From: CAJXMH01 sp040220135
Lineage (GTDB): Bacteria; Bacteroidota; Bacteroidia; Flavobacteriales_E; Vicingaceae
DNA length: 64,000 nt
Direction: 5' to 3'
Assembly: GCA_040220135.1 (NCBI GenBank)
Contig: JAVJTT010000006.1
Coordinates: 186,001 to 250,000, forward strand
The translations under genes were made by a program, and so were the position numbers. Positions 1-9,546 of the stretch are shown piece after piece; the first letter of the stretch is position 1, and every line of letters starts with the position of its first letter. The notes beneath the pieces were generated by a model. That model was not told where the DNA came from. It made no database searches and was given only the letters and a program-made list of their open reading frames with translations.

Positions 1-807
1 AGTTATGCAAGCTGTTTGGAGAAAGAACTAGAAAACCCATTTTTCCATAGAACAGACTTTCTACAACTTTCTAATTACTGGGCAGGAAAAGACAATCAAA
101 AGGCATTTCAATATGCCAAGAGTTATTTCGATTTTGGAGGATATTTTATTGGTGGGATAGATTCAAGCTTGCTAAAAAAGCAAGTGAAAGTGTGTGTCTT
201 TAAAGAAGTTTATTTCAACGACTTCTACAATCAAGCCCTTTCGAATCAAAAGAATCGAGATAGCATTTTCCAAGCTAATTCACACTTAGCAAATGCTTTG
301 GTTGAATTAAAACCCTATGATCAATTCATGCGCTCAAATAAGGAAGAAAACATAGAGTTGATGAATGATTCTAACTTAGAAAAAGGGGCATGGAAAATTC
401 AAATCAGGCTAGACAGTTTAAACCGTATGCTTTTGGCATCGGTATTAGATTCAAATTGGATCACTATAGATCTTTATGGATTTGAGGCTAATAAGGTGGC
501 TTGGTTAATTGCTCAGCACGCTGATGAAGATCTTCACTTTCAAGAAAATTGTTTAAAGTTAATGCTAGTTTCCTACCCACGAGATAGAAGCGCTAGCGGG
601 ATGTACTTAGCCTATTTAATCGATAGACTTTCTATCAACACCAAAGGATATCAGTTTTTTGGAACGCAATTCACTTACCAAAACGGAGCGCTTCAGCCTA
701 AGCCGATTCAGGGTGAAGAAAAAGTAAATCAAAGGAGAAAGCAAGTTTACCTTCCACCTCTTGAAAACTATTTGAAAGACTCAAAGGAGCATTTGCAGAA
801 GAAGTAA
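1..807 (+). CDS. DUF6624-like protein, 5'-truncated by the window edge
   Basis: The reading frame is open from base 1 and no ATG precedes the readable part. The TTG at 16 is only the first possible start codon, so the true start probably lies outside the window. The C-terminal half carries the pattern I associate with DUF6624: a WLIAQHADED segment, then LAYLIDRL and a YQFFGTQF motif near the end. The family has no established biochemical function, and I infer none. No signal peptide can be assessed because the N-terminus is missing. The gene converges on the ALDH7 gene, with a large inverted repeat between them. Family assignment is by motif memory and moderately secure. Confidence 0.6.
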   Translation, partial: SYASCLEKELENPFFHRTDFLQLSNYWAGKDNQKAFQYAKSYFDFGGYFIGGIDSSLLKKQVKVCVFKEVYFNDFYNQALSNQKNRDSIFQANSHLANALVELKPYDQFMRSNKEENIELMNDSNLEKGAWKIQIRLDSLNRMLLASVLDSNWITIDLYGFEANKVAWLIAQHADEDLHFQENCLKLMLVSYPRDRSASGMYLAYLIDRLSINTKGYQFFGTQFTYQNGALQPKPIQGEEKVNQRRKQVYLPPLENYLKDSKEHLQKK

Positions 808-811
808 GAAA

Positions 812-910
812 GCCCCTAATTTGTCAAGCTCTCGATACCCGTCCGAACGGAGTCCATCCCGGCGGGCAATCCCGAAGTTTCGGGACCACTCGAGCTGACA
901 AATTAGAGGC
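812..910. repeat. Cruciform-type inverted repeat between convergent genes
   Basis: A 15-bp arm at 812-826 pairs with 896-910 with one mismatch. Three smaller GC-rich hairpins sit inside: CCGT/ACGG at 839-850, CCC/GGG at 858-866 and TCCCGAA/TTCGGGA at 870-885. The interior is much richer in GC than the flanks. It lies between two genes pointing at each other, so it may act as a two-way transcription terminator, although it lacks a classic T-run. The layout also resembles a REP or MITE-like mobile repeat. Only one copy was noticed in this window. Confidence 0.6.
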
Positions 911-953
911 TTAATCTAAATTTTAAGTATTTAGAACTTTTTACTTTAAATAC

Positions 954-2498
954 TTAAAGCTCAAACTTTATCCCTTGCGCCAACGGAAGCTCCGTTCCGT
1001 AGTTAATAGTATTAGTTTGTCTTCTCATGTAAGCCTTCCAAGCGTCAGAGCCGGACTCACGTCCGCCACCAGTTTCTTTTTCACCACCAAAAGCACCGCC
1101 AATTTCAGCTCCAGAAGTACCAATGTTAACATTGGCAATTCCGCAGTCAGAACCTTCAACTGATAAGAATTTTTCCATGTCTCTCATATTAGTGGTCATC
1201 ATGGCTGAAGATAGCCCTTGAACTACACCGTTTTGCATTTCAATCGCTTCGTCTAGTTCAGAGTATTTCATCATGTACAAAATTGGAGCAAAAGTTTCGT
1301 GCTGAACAATGTCCCATTCGTTTTCTACTTCGGCAATGGCTGGTTTCACATAACAACCAGACTCATAGCCTTCACCTTCTAAAACACCGCCTTCAACTAA
1401 TACATTACCACCGGCTTTTTTCACTTCTTCTAAAGCATTGAGGTAATTGTTTACCGCATCTTGATCGATCAAAGGACCCACATGGTTAGATTCATCTAAG
1501 GGGTCTCCTAATTTGATCTGTTGGTAGGCACTCACAAGGTTCTCTTTTACTTTATCGTAAATACTATCGTGAATAATCAACCTTCTAGTTGAAGTACAAC
1601 GTTGACCGCAAGTTCCCACGGCAGCGAATACAAGCGCAGGAATAGAAGCTTTCAAGTCAGTTGATTCAGTTAAGATTACCGCATTGTTGCCGCCTAGTTC
1701 AAGTAGCGATTTCCCTAATCGCTTTGCAACCGTTTGAGCCACAATTTTACCCATGCGGATACTTCCGGTGGCAGAAACCAAAGGAACTCGACCGTCATTG
1801 GTCATAAGCTCTCCAATCTTTGCATCTCCGGTAATGATGCAACTAATGCCTTCAGGTAAATCATTCTCTTTTAATACTTCGGCAATAATGTTTTGACAAG
1901 CAATGCTACAAAATGGAGTTTTCTCTGATCCTTTCCAAATACAAACATCACCGCAAGCCCAAGCTAAAGCGGTATTCCAAGCCCAAACGGCTACCGGAAA
2001 GTTGAAAGCGGAAATAATGCCGACCACTCCTAAAGGGTGATACTGCTCGTACATTCTATGATTGGGTCTTTCAGAGTGCATGGTAAAACCGTGCAACATT
2101 CTAGACTGACCAACCGCAAAATCACAGATATCGATCATTTCTTGTACCTCACCTAAGCCTTCTTGGTAAGACTTTCCCATTTCGAAAGAAACCAAAAGAC
2201 CGAGGTCTGCTTTTTTCTCACGCAATTTATTTCCAAACTGACGGACGATTTCTCCTCTTTCCGGAGCGGTCTTTTTTCTCCATACTTTAAAAGCAGACTG
2301 GGCTGACTTCACTACTTCTTCATACTGCTCTGGGGTGGTAGAGTAAACCGTACCTAGCTCACTACCATCTACTGGAGAAGAAGAGGTAATAGCTACCCCT
2401 TGATTTGAAAGCCATTGGCTGCCGGTTGAGGTTCCACTGTGCTGATCTGTTAGCCCTAAAGATTCAAAGGCTTTTTTCACTTTTGGATTGTTGCTCAT
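954..2498 (-). CDS. amaB: ALDH7-family aldehyde dehydrogenase (alpha-aminoadipate semialdehyde / piperideine-6-carboxylate dehydrogenase)
   Basis: This 514-residue protein follows human ALDH7A1 (antiquitin) closely along its length. It has the IISAFNFPVAVWAWN cofactor-region motif, Glu267 in LLELGGNNA, the catalytic Cys301 in VGTCGQRCTSTRR, and the C-terminal GGAFGGEKETGGGRESGSD signature. The family oxidises alpha-aminoadipic semialdehyde, which is in equilibrium with piperideine-6-carboxylate, using NAD in lysine catabolism. It is predicted to be cytosolic, as no signal peptide is present. No other lysine-degradation gene is adjacent, so the pathway role rests on family identity. The ATG start gives the usual family length. 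Confidence 0.9.
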   Translation of the reverse strand: MSNNPKVKKAFESLGLTDQHSGTSTGSQWLSNQGVAITSSSPVDGSELGTVYSTTPEQYEEVVKSAQSAFKVWRKKTAPERGEIVRQFGNKLREKKADLGLLVSFEMGKSYQEGLGEVQEMIDICDFAVGQSRMLHGFTMHSERPNHRMYEQYHPLGVVGIISAFNFPVAVWAWNTALAWACGDVCIWKGSEKTPFCSIACQNIIAEVLKENDLPEGISCIITGDAKIGELMTNDGRVPLVSATGSIRMGKIVAQTVAKRLGKSLLELGGNNAVILTESTDLKASIPALVFAAVGTCGQRCTSTRRLIIHDSIYDKVKENLVSAYQQIKLGDPLDESNHVGPLIDQDAVNNYLNALEEVKKAGGNVLVEGGVLEGEGYESGCYVKPAIAEVENEWDIVQHETFAPILYMMKYSELDEAIEMQNGVVQGLSSAMMTTNMRDMEKFLSVEGSDCGIANVNIGTSGAEIGGAFGGEKETGGGRESGSDAWKAYMRRQTNTINYGTELPLAQGIKFEL

Positions 2499-2621
2499 GC
2501 TACTATTTTCTGTTTGAATTTTTCTATTTTTTCAAAAGTACTGGAAGCATTTGCAAACCACAATTATTGTTAGAGAGAATTACAGTTATAAAAGATCAAC
2601 AAAGTAATCTGAAAAAAAAAT

Positions 2622-2629
2622 TATATTTG
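2622..2629 (+). promoter_or_regulatory. Bacteroidota -7 element (TATATTTG) upstream of the first T9SS protein
   Basis: TATATTTG matches the consensus TAnnTTTG and ends 28 nt before the ATG at 2658. No convincing TTG -33 element was found at the expected distance, so this is only a candidate. Confidence 0.4.
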
Positions 2630-2657
2630 TTTTTATTCAATTACTAATCAATTTATT

Positions 2658-4478
2658 ATGAAAACCAAACAAAACTACTTTAAGGCAATACTTTTTTTAT
2701 TCCTATTAGGAACATTTTGTAAGCAGGGTGAGGCGCAAGACATTAGGTTAAGCAATAACATTTCAAACAGTGGCCCTACAGGGTATTCTTACGACTTTGG
2801 TTTTGGGTGGGCTTTTGAAAAAAGGTGGCAAGAAACATTCTATATCTATAATGATGATCCACTTGACACCCTAATTGTTAACCCATCCTTAAATAACTAT
2901 TATCTTTCTGGAGACTCTGCCTTTATGATGCAAATAAATAATTTTCAATCGATAATACCTCCAGGACAGAGTACTTCAATAGATGTACTTTTCTATTCAA
3001 CAGGTAGTCCAGGGCAGCAAACAAATTCACCTAGAAACTATAGTGGGAGTCTACAACTTAGTTCTAACGACCCTCAAGATAGCATAATCGATGTTAGCTT
3101 AAGTGCTTCAGCTGATTGCTGGCTATCACAACCAAATGGGTTTTCCGTTGCTTCTGCTAATGAGACATGTCCCGGAGCTTCAGATGGTATTATCTACATC
3201 TCCTTTGACAATACAGCAGGTTATTCTGCACCTGATATTTATTTAAATGGCAATAGTGTAAGTATTAATTATTTTAACGGAATGAACGCTCAAAGCTGGG
3301 GATCGACTACCATAAACTCTTTACCTGCAGGAGTCTATTTAGTAGAAATGGATGATGGTTATTGCTATGATTACACAGGAGTTACTATTGGCTCTAATAG
3401 TAACTTAACAGTTAGTGCAACTTCTATCAATGTCAACTGTAGTGGTTCTTCAGATGGCTCTGCAACAGCATCTGCAAGTGGCGGAAGCGCACCGTACACA
3501 TACAATTGGAGTACAGGAGCCACAACCTCAACTATTAATAATCTTTCAGCAGGTTCATACTCCGTTACGGTAAGTGATGTAAACGGTTGTTCGGCTGTAA
3601 GTGCTGCCAACATTATTCAAGACCCTAATTGTATTGCCCCACCCCAAAACTTAATTAGCCGTTACGTTCAGGATACCTCAGTAAGATTAAATTGGGATAC
3701 GGTACAAGGCGCTACTTTATACAAAGTGCTTTGGCGAAAAGCAACCGAATCAAATTGGAACCGATACGTTCGAAACATCCCTTTAGGGCGATTAGACCTT
3801 GATACGCTTCAGCCCAATACGAAATACTTTTGGGCAGTAAGGGCGTATAAACCGTCGGCCGGTTGGTCTGACTTTTCTAGCTTAGAGAACTTTACCACCT
3901 TGTCGGGCCCTTGTGAGATTCCAGACGGTTTAACCAGCAACGCCATTACCGATAATCGAGCAAGATTGATGTGGAACGTTCAAGCCAATGCCTTGAAATA
4001 CCGCATTAGATACAGACCATTAGGAGGCAATTGGGATAAAAAATTGGTATTGGGCAGTCGTGACCGTCAGTTTTTAAAATTTCTCGCACCTTCCACCACT
4101 TATGAGTGGCAGATCAAGAGCATTTGTACCTATGGCCCTTCTTTCGGCACCACCTGGTCAAGCATGCAGCAATTTACCACAGACCCAAGTCCAAGTAGCC
4201 AGGAACGTATGAAAAATTCAAATGAAGAAGCGTTAAACGATGGGCTTAGTGTTTTTCCAAACCCCAATAATGGTGCATTTAACATACGCTTTGATCGAGA
4301 AGTAGAAAACACGCAAATTCGGATTACCGATATAAGTGGAAGATCGGTTTTTGAAGGAGGCTTCAGTAAACAGCAAAGTATCAACTTAAACCCACAAATC
4401 ATTGAAAGTGGCGTTTACTTGCTTTTTATTCAAGCAGGAGACAAGCAGACGGTAAAGCGTTTGGTGATTCAGAAGTAA
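2658..4478 (+). CDS. T9SS-secreted protein with SprB-type repeat, paired fibronectin III domains and type A sorting domain
   Basis: The 606-residue protein starts with a signal peptide (cleavage near GEAQ, residue 27). A beta-rich region follows, possibly of choice-of-anchor type. One clear SprB-like repeat spans about residues 255-320, with SGSSDGSATASASGG and PYTYNWSTGATTS. Two fibronectin III domains cover roughly 325-515. A C-terminal sorting domain begins at VFPNPNNGAFNI and ends in VKRLVIQK. Such proteins cross the outer membrane by the type IX system and are usually anchored at or released from the surface. The Fn3 pair is very similar to that of the large protein at 54252-58256. A surface adhesin or matrix role is plausible but inferred. 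Confidence 0.8.
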   Translation: MKTKQNYFKAILFLFLLGTFCKQGEAQDIRLSNNISNSGPTGYSYDFGFGWAFEKRWQETFYIYNDDPLDTLIVNPSLNNYYLSGDSAFMMQINNFQSIIPPGQSTSIDVLFYSTGSPGQQTNSPRNYSGSLQLSSNDPQDSIIDVSLSASADCWLSQPNGFSVASANETCPGASDGIIYISFDNTAGYSAPDIYLNGNSVSINYFNGMNAQSWGSTTINSLPAGVYLVEMDDGYCYDYTGVTIGSNSNLTVSATSINVNCSGSSDGSATASASGGSAPYTYNWSTGATTSTINNLSAGSYSVTVSDVNGCSAVSAANIIQDPNCIAPPQNLISRYVQDTSVRLNWDTVQGATLYKVLWRKATESNWNRYVRNIPLGRLDLDTLQPNTKYFWAVRAYKPSAGWSDFSSLENFTTLSGPCEIPDGLTSNAITDNRARLMWNVQANALKYRIRYRPLGGNWDKKLVLGSRDRQFLKFLAPSTTYEWQIKSICTYGPSFGTTWSSMQQFTTDPSPSSQERMKNSNEEALNDGLSVFPNPNNGAFNIRFDREVENTQIRITDISGRSVFEGGFSKQQSINLNPQIIESGVYLLFIQAGDKQTVKRLVIQK

Positions 4479-4663
4479 GGGAGTTTCATTAGGCTTAGAT
4501 GTTAAGTTAACTTGCATTAAATTCGTCAATGAGAATCGTTTATTTATTGGCTAAATGAGGGTCAACTTTATTAACATTCCTACACCAACAAGTTGATGTA
4601 AAAATAAATTTAGAAGCCTGCTAATTGTTTCTATCTTTGATAGACCATCCAACTTGCAATATT

Positions 4664-7150
4664 ATGAAGCAAATAGCCTTTTTATTTTTAGCACTGCTAA
4701 CCACATTATCAGTATCTGCCCAGTTTTTAGTCCCAGAGTTTGACCGGCCAGTCAAGGTTAGGGACTTAAGTAATGAGTCAGAAGAAACTACCCCTATCTT
4801 ATTCAATCAATCAACCGAGATATTGTATCATCGAATTTATTTGAATGATAATGGCGATGAAGTAGAAGCAGAAGGGAAAGACATTTGGTATTCAAAAGTT
4901 GATGAGAAAAAAACAGCTAAGCTTTCAGATACGGCAACCCTCAAAAAAGCTTGGGAGGCCCCTTATCGTTTTTTTAAAGATGGAGAAGTGGATGGTTTAA
5001 ATGCTGTATTTGGAATGTCAGAAGATGGAGTAAGGATCTACATGATAAATACCACCTTTACGAAAGACACTTTTGAACAAAAGCTAGTCTATTTAGAACG
5101 AGAAGTAAAGAATGAAAAAGTGAAAGGTTGGAAAAAGGAGCTTGTAGACATTGAAATTCCTGGATTAGTTTTAGATGGAAGAAACGCTGATATTAGCATT
5201 AATCAAGAGGAAGACATTATTTTAGTTAGTGTTGGTTCAAGCCTCCGCTCCCTAAACCAAGACCTTTTTGTGAGTTTAAAACAAAAAAACGGTAGTTGGG
5301 GAAAACTGATCAATCTTGGAAATACGGTGAATACTAACCGAACTGAAATCACGCCCTTTTTAAGTAAAGACAAGAAGCGCTTATATTTTTCTAGTAACGG
5401 TCATCCTGGCTTTGGTGATGTAGATGTATTCGTAAGTACTAGGCTTGATGACAGTTGGAAAAAATGGAGCCGCCCATTGAATTTAGGGGAGCCCATTAAT
5501 AGTAAAGATGCCGATGAATTTTTCGTTATTAGCGGTAAAGATGAGGCCTATCTAGTTTCTGACCGAGATCCAAATTCAGATTATTTTGACATTTATTATG
5601 CACATGCTACAGGCAAGTTTATTGTTCCCAACATTGACTCAGTAAAGGGAAACTTTTACTTTAACCAGCTGCCGGTAGCCAATGTTGAGATGGAGGTTTA
5701 TGATATTGACGGTAATTTGATAGACATTATCGTAACCGACCAAGATGGGAAATTCAACTTTGTGAAACTTTCAGCCGATGAAGATTATGTGATTCAATTG
5801 GCAGATGCTAATGACACTGAATTGATCGGAGGAATGTTATACTTCCTAGATGAAGAGGGTGAGAAAAAGAAGCGTTATGTCATGACAGAAAGTGGGGTGT
5901 TCAAGTCTGCTGAGAAAATTGATAAAAAAGAACTCATTCAAGGAATGTACGTGTACAACAAAGAGCCAAAAGCCGCCTTCCCAATTGTAATTGAAGACGT
6001 TAACTCCTTTCCTATTGACACGGTATTAACTGATGAAAAAGGGAAGTTTGAATACCAAAAGTTAGTTTATGACGATGTATTTACCATGTACCCTCAAGAT
6101 GTCACAGATATTGATGTTTCAATGGCTGACTTGTATTTGACAGACGAGAACGGAGAGCGAACTAGAACGTTCACCCTCATTCACCAAGAAACAGGAAAAG
6201 GGACACTAATGCTAAATAGCTTACCTATCGCAAACTCTGTTGTAAAAGTTTACGACGTTAACGGCAATCTAATAGAGACTATTTTAACTAATGAAGACGG
6301 TTCGTTTAGTTATAAAAAGCTAAGCATGACAGAAGACATGGTATTAGAAGTAGAGGCAGAAGATAATGTTGACTTAGTAGGAGGGATTGTTTACTTAACA
6401 AATGAAAAGCAACAACAAAAAAGGTATTTCATTCAAAAAGGCAACAGTTTAGTTGAACCTGGCGCTTTAGGTAAGGAAACTGTCTACGGAAAGTTTAATT
6501 ACAAAAAGTTACCGGCGGGAGGGGTTGCCCTTGAAGTTATTGATCAAAATGGAATGCCGATTGATACCATTTATACCGATGAGAATGGCTTTTTTAGCTA
6601 TGAGAAAATGAACTTAGACAAAAACTACAGCATTCAACCGCTCGATGCTTCAGACTATGAAATAGACGACTTAAACCTGTTCTTAACAGACAAGAACGGA
6701 AATAAAACGCAAGATGCAGTTTCTAGTAAGGATGGAGGCTTTTCATTTGCCAGCACGGCAGCTAAAGCGCAACTAAGCACTGAGAAGAAAAAAGCGGAGG
6801 AGGCTTTGAAGCCTCTGAAACAAAGCTCGCCTAATGTAATCCATTTTGATTTTGCCAGTAGAGCAATTGTAGGAAAGGAGCTTTCTAAACTAAAAAACAT
6901 CGCTTCCAAAGTGAAAAACTCAAACGGCTTGGTTCAGCTGATTGGCCATACAGATGCGGTGGATACCGAGAAAGTGAACCAAAGAGTGGGTTTGGAGAGA
7001 GCGCAAGCAGTAAAAGATGCTTTGGTACGGATGGGGGTTAAGGCTGAGCAGATTGAACTTAGTTCGAAAGGAGAGTTATCTCCTGTAGCATCGAACAAAA
7101 CTGCAGCCGGTAGGGCGGAAAACCGTCGTGTAGAGATCAAGATGCCTTAA
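4664..7150 (+). CDS. OmpA-family envelope protein with PD40 propeller and four internal repeats
   Basis: The start chosen is the ATG at 4664, where a good signal peptide begins (MKQIAFLFLALLTTLSVSAQ). An in-frame upstream ATG at 4625 would add 14 unlikely residues. The mature protein has PD40/WD40-like blades with RLYFSSNGHPGFGDVDVF and YLVSDRDPNSDYFDIYY motifs. Four repeats of about 85 residues follow, each with a core like VYDxxGNLIDxIxTDxDGxFxYxKL. A C-terminal OmpA domain with IGHTDAVDTE and GRAENRRVEI motifs should bind peptidoglycan. The architecture resembles envelope proteins around the T9SS or gliding machinery. It ends one base before the convergent decarboxylase gene. Confidence 0.8.
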   Translation: MKQIAFLFLALLTTLSVSAQFLVPEFDRPVKVRDLSNESEETTPILFNQSTEILYHRIYLNDNGDEVEAEGKDIWYSKVDEKKTAKLSDTATLKKAWEAPYRFFKDGEVDGLNAVFGMSEDGVRIYMINTTFTKDTFEQKLVYLEREVKNEKVKGWKKELVDIEIPGLVLDGRNADISINQEEDIILVSVGSSLRSLNQDLFVSLKQKNGSWGKLINLGNTVNTNRTEITPFLSKDKKRLYFSSNGHPGFGDVDVFVSTRLDDSWKKWSRPLNLGEPINSKDADEFFVISGKDEAYLVSDRDPNSDYFDIYYAHATGKFIVPNIDSVKGNFYFNQLPVANVEMEVYDIDGNLIDIIVTDQDGKFNFVKLSADEDYVIQLADANDTELIGGMLYFLDEEGEKKKRYVMTESGVFKSAEKIDKKELIQGMYVYNKEPKAAFPIVIEDVNSFPIDTVLTDEKGKFEYQKLVYDDVFTMYPQDVTDIDVSMADLYLTDENGERTRTFTLIHQETGKGTLMLNSLPIANSVVKVYDVNGNLIETILTNEDGSFSYKKLSMTEDMVLEVEAEDNVDLVGGIVYLTNEKQQQKRYFIQKGNSLVEPGALGKETVYGKFNYKKLPAGGVALEVIDQNGMPIDTIYTDENGFFSYEKMNLDKNYSIQPLDASDYEIDDLNLFLTDKNGNKTQDAVSSKDGGFSFASTAAKAQLSTEKKKAEEALKPLKQSSPNVIHFDFASRAIVGKELSKLKNIASKVKNSNGLVQLIGHTDAVDTEKVNQRVGLERAQAVKDALVRMGVKAEQIELSSKGELSPVASNKTAAGRAENRRVEIKMP

Positions 7151-8395
7151 TTAAGAATTTACCAGATGGTTTTCTTCTAACTCATTGAGAAACCTTTCTA
7201 AAAGGTCATAGCTGACATGGTCCATCACTACGATTTTCCACCAAGAGGGAACATGCTCGTAGGTGTCAGCTACCAATTCGTATTTACTAGCTAGTTTAGA
7301 GGGAATTTGATTGGCTTTAATGGCCACAATATTTAGGTAGGGGTTGCGGTAATATGAAACACCCATTTCGTCCAGTCGATCACAAACAAAGTTTGTTCTT
7401 TCAATTAACTCTTTCATTTTAGCTGTCCAACCTTTAGAGCCGTAACTCATTAGCAACATCCAAATTACAATGGCATTCGCGCCACTTCTGCTGCCACACA
7501 AGGTATAGTCTAAGCCGGGAACATACTGAGCATTCTCATTGGCCACATAGTGCATGTAGCCTTTTCGGATTAGAAAAATTCCCGTTCCGTAAGGTGTTTG
7601 TAGCATTTTGTGCGCATCAATTGAAATAGAACTAACACGCGGATGCTTAAAATTATGCCTAGACTTGGAATTGGTAAAAGGGTATATAAAACCTCCAAAA
7701 GCCGCATCTAAATGAAGTTTAAAAACAGCCTGTTCCTGATCCAGTAAATTAACTACAGGATCAATTTCATCTACTGAACCAAACATGGTGGTAGAGAGGT
7801 TTAGGAAGACAATGAAATACTTAATTCCCGCTGCTTTTGCTTGCTTTAAATTAGACTGTAAACAATGGTAATCCATTTGTCTGCTGTCCTGATCTACAGA
7901 AATGAAGAGTGGTTTGATTTGTAAGAGGTCACAACCTTTTGTGATGGAGTAGTGAGTGTCTTCTGAAAAAAGAACCCCAATTTGGTCACTCTTTGCACCA
8001 TACTCTCTAATAAAGTAGTTGCGGTAGATCCAAAGCGCTTCTATGTTTGCTTCCGTTCCACCGGTAGCTACGTAACCATCAATAGCGTCTTTGGGGGCTT
8101 TAAATATTTCTTCGGCACAAATTTCAATCAATTCTCTTTCAATGGCTTGTGTGCCTTTAAAAATGGGCGAGCTAGCTTTGTCAAGGGTATGGCAGCCAAT
8201 GTGATTTGGATTGGCGATCATGCTTCTCAAAAAGGGAGCCTCTTCTAAAAAGGAAGCATCCGGATAAAATTCCTTTTTATCCAAATAGGTAGCTGGGGTT
8301 CCCATTACATCACCTTTCTCATAGCTTGCATTTTGCTTTAAAGCTAGGTCTATGGTTTCGTTGATCGTTTTTCTATTTAATGACTTCCAATACAT
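7151..8395 (-). CDS. Group II pyridoxal-phosphate-dependent amino-acid decarboxylase
   Basis: The 414-residue protein has the group II decarboxylase fold. It shows an ATGGTEANIEA phosphate-binding stretch, Asp230 in HLDAAFGG expected to contact the pyridine nitrogen, and Lys263 in SIDAHKM forming the Schiff base. The length fits bacterial histidine-decarboxylase-like enzymes better than the longer tyrosine or glutamate enzymes, but substrate cannot be read from the sequence. Its start lies only 15 bp after the stop of the SafE-like gene on the same strand, with no visible terminator. It may therefore be the last gene of the cbb3 oxidase operon. It is predicted to be cytosolic. Confidence 0.8.
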   Translation of the reverse strand: MYWKSLNRKTINETIDLALKQNASYEKGDVMGTPATYLDKKEFYPDASFLEEAPFLRSMIANPNHIGCHTLDKASSPIFKGTQAIERELIEICAEEIFKAPKDAIDGYVATGGTEANIEALWIYRNYFIREYGAKSDQIGVLFSEDTHYSITKGCDLLQIKPLFISVDQDSRQMDYHCLQSNLKQAKAAGIKYFIVFLNLSTTMFGSVDEIDPVVNLLDQEQAVFKLHLDAAFGGFIYPFTNSKSRHNFKHPRVSSISIDAHKMLQTPYGTGIFLIRKGYMHYVANENAQYVPGLDYTLCGSRSGANAIVIWMLLMSYGSKGWTAKMKELIERTNFVCDRLDEMGVSYYRNPYLNIVAIKANQIPSKLASKYELVADTYEHVPSWWKIVVMDHVSYDLLERFLNELEENHLVNS

Positions 8396-8410
8396 GATAG
8401 CTCTCCTTCT

Positions 8411-9106
8411 TTAATTACATTCTACAACTTCTTTATGGTCGAGTTTAGGGCTAATGAAGGGCACTCCTAAGTTCATCCCTCTTAAGATGAATAAACTGCC
8501 TATGAGAACAATAAATACCGGGATAAACTTTCTTCCTTGTTTGAACAAGGAAACCTTCAGTTGATTTCCAAAAACTGCAACGGCAAGCATTAAGGGAATA
8601 GTTCCTAAGCCAAAGAACAACATGAAAACTCCTCCTTCCAATACGCCTCCAGCTGCCGTTGCTCCGGCTAGTGCCATGTAAACCAAGCCACATGGTAAAT
8701 AGCCATTTAATATTCCAATAGAAAATAGGTTGGTCAGCGACTTTTTTCCAAATCTTTTTCCAAGCTCTGCCTTTAACCTGCCAATCCAAAGGTTGTAAGC
8801 AGGAAGGTGAAAACGGCTACTCTCAGAAAGTTGACCCAAGACAACGCTTAAAATCATGATGGCGCCAACCGAAATGGATATCCAACGCTGAAAACCGGCT
8901 AAGGCAAAGCCATAACCGACAAATCCAAAAAGCAAGCCCAAGCTAAAGTAGCTTAGTAAACGGCCAAGGTTGTACAAAAAACCTCCGTTTACTGCCTTAA
9001 GTTGGTTACTTCTATCTAAGGGCAAGGCAAAAGCAATTGGGCCGCACATGCCAACGCAGTGCAAGCTTCCTAAAAGGCCAATTGATAGTGCTGTCCACAA
9101 CTCCAT
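8411..9106 (-). CDS. SafE/UreH-type transmembrane protein of the cbb3 operon
   Basis: This 231-residue, largely hydrophobic protein has about six membrane segments. Near its start it carries the SLHCVGMCGP motif, and around residue 138 NGYLPCGLVYMALAGA; both are typical of the DsbD-like/UreH_2 group annotated as sulfite exporter TauE/SafE family. In Bacteroidota and Proteobacteria this protein often sits beside ccoGH. Its cysteines suggest a role in copper or thiol handling during oxidase assembly rather than sulfite export, though this is inference. The gene follows ccoH with a 2-bp gap, so the two are almost certainly co-transcribed. Confidence 0.75.
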   Translation of the reverse strand: MELWTALSIGLLGSLHCVGMCGPIAFALPLDRSNQLKAVNGGFLYNLGRLLSYFSLGLLFGFVGYGFALAGFQRWISISVGAIMILSVVLGQLSESSRFHLPAYNLWIGRLKAELGKRFGKKSLTNLFSIGILNGYLPCGLVYMALAGATAAGGVLEGGVFMLFFGLGTIPLMLAVAVFGNQLKVSLFKQGRKFIPVFIVLIGSLFILRGMNLGVPFISPKLDHKEVVECN

Positions 9107-9108
9107 AA

Positions 9109-9546
9109 TTAGGGTATGATTACGGTTCGTTCAGTATAAAAATCTTTTTCATTTGCCGTCCACTCTATTTTAAGCAGGTACTTTCCTTTACTAAACTTGT
9201 CTAAAGGAATTTCTTTTACTGCTTTTATATTCTTCAAGTCCACCATAAAATCTTTCGATTGATCTGAAGGGCGAAAACAGTTGATGCTTCCCACTATGTT
9301 TGTGTTTTTCTGGTGAGGAAAGTGAATTTGCAGCTTCCCATTCTCAATGCTAGTTTTTAAGTTTTGATCGAGTTTTTCCAATCGACCTTTTGCATCTATT
9401 TTATCTTGGAATTCAAGCTCTTTGGCGTAGTAATCTTCCGTTACAAGGTCAAATTTTTCTCCAAAACTTAGGTAAACCATACCAATAATGAAGAGCACGA
9501 ACACTCCGTAGGAAATACCAATTTTTGTTCCCCAATTCATTTTCAT
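9109..9546 (-). CDS. ccoH: FixH/CcoH family oxidase assembly protein
   Basis: The 145-residue protein has one N-terminal membrane anchor (about residues 8-28) followed by a periplasmic beta-rich domain. It starts with MNWGTKIGISYG and has DYYAKELEFQDKIDA just after the anchor, a pattern typical of bacterial FixH. FixH/CcoH stabilises the cbb3 oxidase during assembly. Its start overlaps the end of ccoG by 4 bp, indicating translational coupling. Identification rests on both the family pattern and the operon position. Confidence 0.85.
   Translation of the reverse strand: MKMNWGTKIGISYGVFVLFIIGMVYLSFGEKFDLVTEDYYAKELEFQDKIDAKGRLEKLDQNLKTSIENGKLQIHFPHQKNTNIVGSINCFRPSDQSKDFMVDLKNIKAVKEIPLDKFSKGKYLLKIEWTANEKDFYTERTVIIP

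Noticed and set aside
2405..2647. Open frame on the plus strand across the ALDH7 start region
   Set aside because: It is mostly antisense to the ALDH7 gene, has an implausible composition and runs into the AT-rich promoter region.
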